From NCBI GenBank assembly GCA_037176845.1, contig JAYKXP010000043.1:186001-250000 (forward strand): a stretch of 64,000 nucleotides of DNA, in the 5' to 3' direction. Below are positions 56,076-64,000 of this stretch, piece by piece. The notes below the pieces were generated by a model that did no database searches, was not told the origin of the DNA, and worked only from the letters and a program-made list of their open reading frames with translations. Every line of letters begins with the position of its first letter. Within the stretch, counting starts at the first letter, position 1. The position numbers were made by a program, and so were the translations under genes. Origin of the DNA: Paramarasmius palmivorus. Lineage: Eukaryota; Basidiomycota; Agaricomycetes; Agaricales; Marasmiaceae.

Positions 56076-58103
56076 TTACAACCACGTACTAGTACCCCAG
56101 CTTTTCACGGTGCTAATACTAGGGACAAAGTAATATTCGCCTCCTCGAGAAGTAACAAAGAACTTCTGTTCATGCGATACCACTGATGGGTCTATCTTCT
56201 TCGCGAATCCGTCGACTTCATATTGTTCACCTTGCTTGTTGATTACTTGCATCGTAACCTCGCCGTCTTGAGATATATCAACTTCACCTTGTATTCCTGT
56301 GACGGGCTTTGGTCCGCCGAGGATTGGGTCTTGGCCTGTTTGAAATAATCAGCGTGTTTCTCGAGGTATGGCGTGATTGTCCTAACCAATCTTTTGGGGG
56401 ACCAGGCCAGTGATGGGGAAATAATCATTGTTGGCGAAGCCGACTTGTTGACGGAAAAATCCATTGTCGATGGAGGACTGATAACAAACGAAAAAAAGTC
56501 CACGAGGACTTTTGGCATTCTCTTTCTCTGCCGGAGAAAGTTTCGCCCAATCTTCACGTTCCTTGTCTGATATCTGAAGCCGGATTGAGAAGTGAATATC
56601 TTTTGGGGTCTGGATTACGAACCTCATCCCCGTATGGAATACCTGCTCGAACAATCACAGAGGCATCGAGGTACTCCTTGCTCACAATCGGTTGTAGTTG
56701 TCTAGGAGCGGTCTTGCGAACGTGTGCAGAGAAGGGGCAACCACCGTTTGGCTCCGTATAATCAAAGTTATTGATATAATCCGGCTGCAAATACTTGGTA
56801 TCCTCTCTATATGGACTTAGGGCAAGTGGCACACCCTAGGAAGACATCAACGTATGATCGAGTTGGAATGCCATGAACAATATCTTACCGACTTAAAACG
56901 TCCGAGTAATCTGGCTTCAAAGAGTTTCTTCCTCTCGTCTTCGTCGAGAGGTTTGCCTCCTGGCACGTCAGCTGGGACGGATGACCAGTTCTGGTTTGTA
57001 TAGTCTTCAAGGAAGAGCACATTCTGTTCCAGTTTGCGGAACACCATGAAGGAACCTTCCTTAGTGAACGCGGGCCGCGTGCTCTTCTTGTCATAAACAG
57101 GGTCACCGGGATACCCTAGGACAACAACACCGGGGTTGACGACACGCTGACCCGATCTAGGCTGGACGATTCCCCTATACACATGTTAGAAAGGCAAAAA
57201 GAGAAACATAGGAGTAGGAAATAGCATACTTGAGAGCGGGCTGGGATATACCATCTCTGAATCCGAAGTGCTCAGCCGCCCCGGCACGAGCATGTCCGCC
57301 GTACGTGCACAACACTGTTACGGAATTCTTGAAGATAGCCTGAATTCCGTCCATTGCCTTTTTGCACGTTGCCTCCGCTGAGAGGGCGAGGTTAGCTAGA
57401 TATTCTTCAATGAAAAGGTTGCACTCACTCCCAGCGGTGACAAGGATGACACCATCGTTTACACCGTTGCCATTGAAGACAGGGTCGTACTCACGCATAT
57501 CGCCGAGCTGCGTTTTCTCGTTGACAAGTGACCCTTGATCGAAATGCGGTTCTTTCAGCTGTTCGCTAATGCCCATAGCTTTGAGGCCTGATTTCGTGAT
57601 CGCGAAACCATACGAAACGATGTCAAGATCAACGACCGACTTGTCGATCATGCCGATGTTCAATGCAGTTCGTGCGGCGCTAGTGATCATGGGAGCATAT
57701 ACACTAAGGGCCTTTCGAAACTGGGCTACGTCAGTGATCTTGAAAAACATGAATTGCTCCCATCGCTGAAACTTTCGTCAGAACAGCCGACCTGGAGATA
57801 AAAGGTAAAGAGCAAACATACCTTCGGGAACATGAAAATAGGGTCGCCCTGAACATTGTTGAGGTTGGGTAATGGTGTGCCATCGTCGGCAATCGACTTG
57901 AGATCCCCGAGCAGAATATTCAGAAATGGGACGAGGGCACGTCTCGCCAGAAGGTTGAGTATAGGTATAGGGAACACTTGAGCGACTTGCATGGTATGGT
58001 ATGAAGGAAAGCAGGGCCAAGCGGCATTCATTTTAAAGCCTTCCGAACCAAAATCACGCCCTAGGTCCTTGTTGGTTGACTGAGCGCCCGCAGAGAATGG
58101 CAT
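56076..58103 (-). CDS. DyP-type (dye-decolorizing) heme peroxidase
   Basis: ATG 58103, TAA 56078-56076. N-terminal part LNNVQGDPIFMFPK is the usual DyP start. Key motifs: AAEHFGFRDGISQPALK with the GxxDG distal aspartate, NPGVVVLGYPGDP, PNGGCPFSAHVRKTAPRQLQ with the proximal His, VIVRAGIPYGDEV, then GLFFVCYQSSIDNGF (near 56460-56520), and the end FVTSRGGEYYFVPS. About 500 residues with roughly six introns. No classic signal peptide at this start; fungal DyPs are often secreted, so either another start or another route applies. DyPs oxidise dyes, phenolics and other bulky substrates with H2O2. No break seen. Confidence 0.92.
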
Positions 58104-58824
58104 GAGCCCTCAAAGTTACGACAGGACCAGTCAGTTGAGTACGCTCTTGGGCCTTTGAAAGATGGATTGTAGTAAGGAGGCACAGACCATCATTCCAGTT
58201 GCTGAACCTTATCTGCGAATCGCCGATGAACCGAACACTGATGTGCGTATCTGGTTGTTTGGAGGGATGGCTGTAGTCACAGAGAAGATTGCTTCAGTGC
58301 TGGAGCAGCAGTGGGCTAGTTTCGAAGCCCGTAAGAGTTGCCATGTAGTGTCTTTTCCGGTCGAATCCCTCGAGTTGCGATCAGAGGTCACGATATTCGT
58401 GCATCAATCTGACCTAAGTTGCCTCATGACGGACCTAGTACCGTACGCCCACAATGGCTATATGACCGGCATCTGCGTGAAACAGCCACTGGTGTCAGCC
58501 ACCTTGTACAGGCTGCAACTGAATGAGTAAAAACTTACCAAAGTTTGAAGAATCCGACGCAAGGTGGAGACAGCTTGAATGAACGAGGCCTGCGTACGTT
58601 CACGATTCAACGGAGCCCGTCCAATGGCTCAAGAGTAATGTGTGGCCCGTAGGATCACATCTACGGAGACCAATCTTCAATGTAAGAACATCCAACGGAA
58701 GCGCTGGCACCACAGCTCCCCGTCGGAGGCTTACAGCACTAAGAAAGACTCAGGTAAGTCACGCGTGCTTGATTGAGGGGATAAGAGGGGCTTTCCCACT
58801 ATAATAGAATTCAAGACGAACACC
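58104..58824. other. Intergenic, divergent promoter region of DyP and DJ-1-like genes
   Basis: About 720 bp. A frame at 58162-58530 (VRIWLFGGMAVVTEKIASVL) has no recognised domain and overlaps the likely DyP promoter, so it is not called. A block near 58750-58790 (GACTCAGG...GTCACGCGTGCT) is repeated before the second DJ-1-like gene. Confidence 0.45.
58750..58790 (+). promoter_or_regulatory. Upstream block shared by the two DJ-1-like genes, copy 1
   Basis: GACTCAGGTAAGTCACGCGT followed by GCTTGATTGAGGGGATAAGA. It matches 59742-59785 (GACTCAGGCAGGTCACGCGT, GCTAGATTGGGGAGTTATAA). It lies about 40-75 bp before the ATG and contains ACGCGT. Confidence 0.5.
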
Positions 58825-59566
58825 ATGTCAGAAAATCCAAAGGGTACTCACCGTCTCATCCATTCCGCACAATATACTGACTCCTGATATCCCAGGCTCC
58901 ACTCCTCCTGTCAACTTCGGTGTCGTGATCTATCCCACATTTCAGGCACTCGACACCTTTGGCCCCCTCGATGCTTTGAACATCCTCTCCATGTCCCATC
59001 CGATGAACCTCTCGGTCATCGCTCAAACCCTTGATCCAGTATCCACCAAACAGCGCGATCCCGCCCTAAACAAGTTCAACTCCAACTTTGGCCAATCCGT
59101 CGTACCAACCCACAGCTTCGACAATGCACCGCCTCTTGATGTCCTCCTCATACCAGGAGGCTACGGCACAGAAGCAGACGACATCCAGCCTGCCATCGAT
59201 TTCATCCAGAAAACGTACCCATCGTTGAAGTACATCATCACGGTGTGTAACGGATCATGGTTGGCAGCGCGGGCCGGGATCCTAGATGGTAAAAGGGCGA
59301 CATCTAACAAGGAGTCGTGGGATCGTACAAAGGTCGCTGGTCCGAATGTCAAATGGGTATCGCATGCGAGATGGGTCGTCGATGGAAATATCTGGACGGC
59401 TTCTGGAGTTTCAGCAGGTATTGATGCAACTTTGGCGTTCATTGAAGAGGTTTATGGGTCGAAAGCTGCGGATGAGATAGCTAACGTGATGGAGTATGAC
59501 CGGCATAGGGATTCGAGCTGGGATCCGTTCGCTGAAAAGTTCAATTTGCCGAAGGAAAACCAGTGA
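58825..59566 (+). CDS. DJ-1/PfpI family protein, copy 1
   Basis: ATG 58825 gives MSENPK, then an intron of about 50 bp and GSTPPVNFGVVIYPTFQALD. Typical DJ-1/PfpI landmarks: LDTFGPLDALNIL, PPLDVLLIPGGYG, and nucleophile elbow IITVCNGSWLAARAGILDGK with the conserved Cys. Then WVSHARWVVDGNIWTASGVS and IDATLAFIEEVYG. End LPKENQ, TGA. About 220 residues, the normal size. The PfpI/isocyanide hydratase/glyoxalase III group uses this Cys for hydration or deglycation chemistry; the exact reaction is not predictable. Confidence 0.9.
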
Positions 59567-59741
59567 CGGGTCTAACGCCAAGTGCTGTATGAATAGGATA
59601 CAAGAAGTGTTGCTATGACACTCAGAGTATCAATACAGAGTTCAAACACGAATGAGAAGACTGACTTACCATGCTTGAAGCTGAATACAATCATGCATGA
59701 AATTCGCAGGCGGGCTAGAAGATGCCGTGTCCGACTGGATG

Positions 59742-59785
59742 ACTCAGGCAGGTCACGCGTGCTAGATTGGGGAGTTATAAGAGCG
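59742..59785 (+). promoter_or_regulatory. Upstream block shared by the two DJ-1-like genes, copy 2
   Basis: Counterpart of 58750-58790, same distance from the start codon; here it begins with TGACTCA, an AP-1/bZIP-type site. Confidence 0.5.
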
Positions 59786-59790
59786 CTGTG

Positions 59791-60553
59791 ATGAACGATA
59801 AGACAACCAAGATGGCAAACAATCAAAAAGGTACTTACTGCTTAGCTTAGATCCCGATTCAACGCATTGATGTTCTACACCATAGGCTCTCTTCCGACCA
59901 ACTTCGGCGTTTTGCTCTACCCAACTTTCCAAGCCCTCGATGCTTTTGGACCCCTCGATGCTCTAAACATCCTATCCATGTCCTTCCCGATCAACCTTTC
60001 CATCATCGCACAAAGTCTCGACCCTGTATCCACCAAACATCGTGATCCGTCCTTGAACAAACCCAACTCTAATTTCGGCGAATCTATCGTGCCAACACAC
60101 ACTTTTGACAACGCGCCACCACTTGATGTCCTCCTTATCCCAGGAGGCTACGGTGTGAGAGCCGATGATATACAGTCTGCCATCGATTTTATCCGTCGCA
60201 CGTACCCGTCGTTGAAGCACGTTATCACAGTTTGTACCGGATCGTGGCTGGCGGCACGTGCAGGAATTCTGGACGGTAAAAGAGCGACGTCCAATAAGAG
60301 GTCGTGGGCTGGTACGAAGGTGGCTGGCCCGAACGTCAAATGGGTGTCACACGCGAGATGGGTAGTTGACGGAAATGTTTGGACATCTTCTGGAGTTTCT
60401 GCGGGAATCGACGTGGTACTAGCCTTCATCGAAAAGGAGTACGGGGCTAGCGTTGCCGATGAGGTCACCAACATTATGGAGTATGACCGGCATACCGATT
60501 CCAGCTGGGATCCATTCGCAGAAAAGTACGATCTCCCGAAGGAAAACGAATGA
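59791..60553 (+). CDS. DJ-1/PfpI family protein, copy 2 (tandem duplicate)
   Basis: The start is ATG 59791 (MNDKTTKMANNQK) or in-frame ATG 59812; an intron of about 55 bp leads to GSLPTNFGVLLYPTFQALDA. Same landmarks as copy 1: PPLDVLLIPGGYG, elbow VITVCTGSWLAARAGILDGK with the catalytic Cys (copy 1 has Asn where this has Thr), WVSHARWVVDGNVWTSSGVS, IDVVLAFIEKEYG, end LPKENE, TGA 60551-60553. The intron position is shared, so the pair arose by tandem duplication including the promoter. The Asn/Thr change sits next to the nucleophile and could tune activity. Confidence 0.9.
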
Positions 60554-61696
60554 TGGGTCTAAAATTTGATAGTGTGCACAAAGTTGTGAAGAAATAAAAG
60601 CATCCGGTTTGATTTGATACTAGGAAAAAAGAGTGCATATTAGATTTGAAAATTTGAATACGTGGAAGGAGCTTCTCACCGTAGGCTATGATGGGGTGAC
60701 GGTGAGAGGTTGCCTCGCGCAACGTACCCTCCTCCGAGTACTGCCAGTGGCGGGAGTTTCCCACGCCCTTCTTCTCGTTCTGCCACTTCAAGGTCACTGC
60801 TGGTACGAACTATCGCGTCTTTGTGTAGTCAAGCAGCAGTACGTGGCTATTTTCATCATTGACCCGAACCTGTGATCTTCGCCAGAAGTTACATAGAACG
60901 GCTTTTCCAGGTTGCCAGCTTCTCAGGCTTGGACTCGGATCTATTTCTAATCCAAGTTCTCTTGGTGCCGGTCTTGACAATCGCGCTGCGGAATCCATCT
61001 ACTTACGAGTCAACAAGAGAAACTATGCAGAAGCATTTGAACGTGAGTACTTGGTACTCCGGCTTTTCCGCTTCCACTGAAGCCTTCATAGGTGTTTGTA
61101 AACTACCGGTTTGATAGATCTTCGTCAATTTTCTGTCAATCTGTCTTTTCAAATCATATCTTTAGGCCCTGATGTCACCCCGGAAAGTTCAAGCTTGTCT
61201 CCGTCGAGCACAGCTGACCTTTGTGGTGATTTTCATCACCATAGCAGATCAGTCAGTCTAGTAACGATCAGCACTTGCTTCTGCTACATAGCGTAAATCT
61301 GAGCTTCTCCCTTAACATATCGCAGTGCTAATTAATGCTTGTAGTGCCGCTTGAATGCTCCAACTCCTGTTCATCATCTCCGCATAACTCGGTTTCTTTC
61401 CTATTTACGCCAATTCCCATCTGCCGCCTTCCTTCATTTCGGCTATCCCCTGTTCGCCCCTGCCTTTCAAGGTACATCAATTTTCACTTTACCCAGTTCG
61501 GGACTTTCGGTATCTCCTCTCAATTACCGAACTCCGATTCACACTCCTCGAGGCGGAAAGTATTACCCCAGTTATCTCTTCCTAGTAACCAAAGAAGGGA
61601 TTACATACCGGTGACATGTATAAAACACTTTTTCGAGCGCTCGTGCGCCTGGAGCAAACCTCCATTCCTGTCCCTTCTCCTCTAGCACGCCGTTGA
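60554..61696. other. Intergenic region
   Basis: About 1.1 kb. A frame around 60872-61060 (ARSYIERLFQVASFSGLDSD) has protein-like composition but no domain or clear start, so it is not called. The right end is a pyrimidine-rich promoter-like stretch before 61697. Confidence 0.4.
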
Positions 61697-62719
61697 ATGA
61701 AAGAACGGCCTGGGATCCTTTCCCGTCCCCGCTTAGCCCTCGAGTTATTCATCTGGACGCTTTTTGTTCTTCCTGGCCTTGTTCTCTCGCGGAATGTGTC
61801 GATACCAACTACGTCTCCGGATATCTCCTACAGTCCTTTCTTGTGTAATGTTACTGTCCCTGACTGTAGCGGCGACGGTGGATGGTGAGTTCTAGATTCT
61901 GTGTATCTTGTCATGGACCTAACTTCTTTCGTAGGCGGGCAATACAGGGTGCAGACGGTTCAACGGTCGTGTCTACCAATGGGCCGTCGGAAGGAGGCGC
62001 GAACCTTGTTCCGCAGATGTTCCTGGAGTTTCGAGGTGCGCTTCCCCCTCTTCGTCCCTCTGATGTGATTCTGATTCTAATTTAGCTCGCAGCATTTTCA
62101 TCACTCTTTCACCATCTTCGAACGCCTTGATGAACGTCACGATTATCACCGGCCAAACTATTCTAAGCCGTGCAGGGAACTCAAGCATAGGATCATTCGC
62201 CGTATTCAACCTAGATGAAACAAACAGCACGACATTATCAATCACATTCTTGAATAGCGCGGGTTCAAATCAGTTGGGAATTGGGAGTATAACCGTGGAT
62301 GTCTCGGACGTGTCGTACGTGATAAATTTATCTCGGGCGTGATTCCATCTTCATTTCGTTGCCATTGCTACAGTGAATCGGGATCAATTGCACCTACTCA
62401 GACACTCCCACCAACAGTTTCGTTACCTACGACGTTCGGTGTACCTCCCACTACTGCCACCACAACATCTACCACCGTGATTTCAGGAACTTCATCACCA
62501 ACATCAACTTCTCAGGGCGAAGGCGAAGGCAAGAAACAGTTGATCAGATACGCGGTTGGCTTGACAATTGGATTAGGACTCGGCTTGACGGCTGTGGTGT
62601 CTGGGGCGTATATTATCTGGAGGTGGCGCCAGCGACGGAGAGCAGAGAATGGCATCGACAACATACAATTGCATTCAGAGCAAAGGAATAAGGACAATAT
62701 GGATACAAGATGGTTTTAA
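61697..62719 (+). CDS. Single-pass membrane protein with Ser/Thr-rich stalk
   Basis: ATG 61697: N-terminal hydrophobic segment (LFIWTLFVLPGLVLS), probably a signal sequence. Ectodomain exons: SYSPFLCNVTVPDCSGDGGW, ADGSTVVSTNGPSEGGANLV, then SIFITLSPSSNALMNVTIIT, FAVFNLDETNSTTLSITFLN. After a last intron comes a Pro/Ser/Thr stalk (TTATTTSTTVISGTSSPTST), then a transmembrane helix (YAVGLTIGLGLGLTAVVSGA) and a basic cytosolic stop-transfer RWRQRRR with a short tail to TAA. About 310 residues. The layout matches fungal cell-surface sensor or anchor proteins in architecture only; function unknown. Several Asn-x-Ser/Thr sites suggest glycosylation. Confidence 0.75.
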
Positions 62720-62817
62720 TCATACAAAGGACCATGTACTGCTAAATTATGTATATTGTATTGATGAACTCGGTTCATCGAGTAACGAGAATGATTCATG
62801 ACAACAAGATTACGACG
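62720..62817. other. Short convergent spacer
   Basis: About 100 bp between the stop of the membrane protein and the stop of the minus-strand F-box gene; 3' UTRs may overlap. Confidence 0.5.
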
Positions 62818-64000
62818 TTAAATATCGCGATATGAAACCGTTATACCAGGAAGAGAAAATTGAGAAAAGTAAAGCGAGTCGGTAGTAGGCTGAGGCCTCT
62901 TTGGGTGATGCACAATGTCGACATGCTTCAGGGAAGAAGCAGATTCAATACGCGATTGAATCATTTTGGAGACCAGACCATCCTGGCAATTGACGAGTCG
63001 TAGGTCCAAACGTTCCAAGAGAGGCAGTAATTTGTGGTTTGCGGTGCAGATCAACTTCTCGACGAGTACGTTGTCCATGCCGTATAATGCAGCGTGGAAT
63101 TCTTTGAGACTCGCCAAGGAAGAGGAAGATAGTAGAGAGCCGAGTTCAGACTCGGAGGTCATTTCGTCGAGGATGACCTTCATCTGAGAGACACGGCATG
63201 ACGAGCGTTCGAAGAGAGTAGTCCAGGACTTGAGACCACCGCCGAACAAGAGGTTGAGATCGAGGGAATGTAGGGAAGGTAAGGTGACATGCTCTAGGAG
63301 ACGGTTCATCGCCGTTCCGTCGCAGCGGGCCTTGAGTGTATGAAGTAAGGGCAATGTGATAGAATCTTCGTGTCGGGTACGTAGGGGACATGGCGAATCG
63401 ACCAAATCTTCGATTTGCAGAACCTCGAGTGCTTTGCACCTTTCGAGGCAGTCGAGGAAATCATCATCGAGGGTGAATGGTCCGGTAATATGGGTAAGGC
63501 GTCCCCAGTGGTCACCGGGAGTGCAGGGAAATGGTGTGATGTCATCGACATCTGGACTAGTCCAGAATATACGTCGAACGGACGGGTAACTGAATATGGA
63601 TTCCCAGAGCTTCGTGCTGATTTCTGGGTCGTAATTACTGTTGCTGGAGATTTCGACGTATTCCAGTGGGGACACTGCGGTTTCATCGGCGGCGGGAATC
63701 TCGGCGAGCGATGTGATACTGTCAATATCTGTGAATGAGAAGACGACTTTCTTCCATCGTGGAAGATGCTTCGTCGCGAGTTCGATGATTTTGTTGGTAG
63801 CATCTGCCTCGGAATCCTCTGCGTGACGCAGAATGAGTGTGAGAGGGGCAGTTTTCGACCTGGAGAGCCATTGCTCGACCATCGGTACGTGTTGCTGGTG
63901 AGGGTCGTACAGTGCGATTGTAGACCAAAGATATGATAGATCGAGTGCAACAGACCGCCAGTGCCTGCAGACACTGACGATGCTCGCGAGAGTAGGTGTC
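62818..64000 (-). CDS. F-box-type protein, 5' end cut by window edge
   Basis: The frame is open from the right edge: SIVSVCRHWRSVALDLSYLW is the segment that directly follows the F-box in many Agaricomycete proteins. Then VEQWLSRSKTAPLTLILRH, YDPEISTKLWESIFSYPSVR, LERCKALEVLQIEDLVDSPC, LPLLHTLKARCDGTAMNRLL, LPLLERLDLRLVNCQDGLVS and the end ITVSYRDI, TAA. The F-box itself lies beyond base 64000. It belongs to a different F-box subfamily from genes A-E (no MNEQ micro-exon is visible here, and the C-terminus is unrelated). No introns in the visible part. Putative SCF substrate adaptor. Confidence 0.8.
   Translation of the reverse strand, partial: TPTLASIVSVCRHWRSVALDLSYLWSTIALYDPHQQHVPMVEQWLSRSKTAPLTLILRHAEDSEADATNKIIELATKHLPRWKKVVFSFTDIDSITSLAEIPAADETAVSPLEYVEISSNSNYDPEISTKLWESIFSYPSVRRIFWTSPDVDDITPFPCTPGDHWGRLTHITGPFTLDDDFLDCLERCKALEVLQIEDLVDSPCPLRTRHEDSITLPLLHTLKARCDGTAMNRLLEHVTLPSLHSLDLNLLFGGGLKSWTTLFERSSCRVSQMKVILDEMTSESELGSLLSSSSLASLKEFHAALYGMDNVLVEKLICTANHKLLPLLERLDLRLVNCQDGLVSKMIQSRIESASSLKHVDIVHHPKRPQPTTDSLYFSQFSLPGITVSYRDI

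Noticed and set aside
58162..58530. 122-codon plus-strand frame between DyP and DJ-1-like genes
   Set aside because: No recognisable domain, and it lies in the divergent promoter region; it could be real but is not supported.
1..64000. CRISPR array, bacterial operon or viral genome
   Set aside because: No spaced repeat array was seen, genes are intron-rich, and the only virus-like genes belong to LTR retrotransposons.

Overview
The window is nuclear DNA from a filamentous basidiomycete, most likely a mushroom-forming Agaricomycete. Genes carry many short introns (about 48-70 bp, GT...AG). The gene families are typical of that group: expanded F-box/LRR-like proteins, several P450s, a DyP peroxidase, a secreted plant-type heme peroxidase and stand-alone class I terpene synthases. 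A tRNA-Leu(CAG) indicates ordinary CUG-to-Leu decoding. No species is claimed.

Layout. (1) 1-5413, minus strand: a Ty3/Gypsy retrotransposon. Its pol runs off the left edge, gag and pol overlap by a -1 shift at a slippery heptamer, and one LTR is in the window. The LTR abuts the last exon of a host gene (5414-5605) whose full-length paralogue lies at 52.0-55.0 kb. (2) 5.7-20.4 kb: housekeeping and accessory genes, namely an SLM1-type TORC2 effector, a multi-pass membrane protein, a secreted heme peroxidase, a DNAJC7/TPR2 co-chaperone, a small unknown gene and a P450. (3) 20.5-34.9 kb: a nursery of F-box-like genes in every state of repair. One is split by a gag-only LTR element with a perfect 5-bp target duplication, one carries a small frameshift, one looks intact and one is badly degraded. 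A VTI1 SNARE gene and the tRNA lie among them. (4) 36.3-51.7 kb: a putative terpenoid biosynthetic cluster with two tandem terpene synthases, an FAD monooxygenase, an alpha/beta hydrolase and two tandem P450s, plus one more intact F-box gene. (5) 52-64 kb: a large secreted protein of unknown function, a DyP-type peroxidase, two tandem DJ-1/PfpI-like genes, a single-pass surface protein and the 3' part of another F-box gene.

How the parts work together. The cluster holds a plausible set of steps: two cyclases make terpene skeletons, P450s and a flavin monooxygenase oxidise them, and the hydrolase handles an ester or lactone. This is inferred from gene content and adjacency only. The strongest small-scale signals are in the two LTR elements: tRNA-independent self-priming and a frameshift site in one, and a pol-less but recently inserted gag-only element in the other. 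No CRISPR, bacterial or viral genome features are present. Intron coordinates were read by eye, so exon junctions are approximate except where given.
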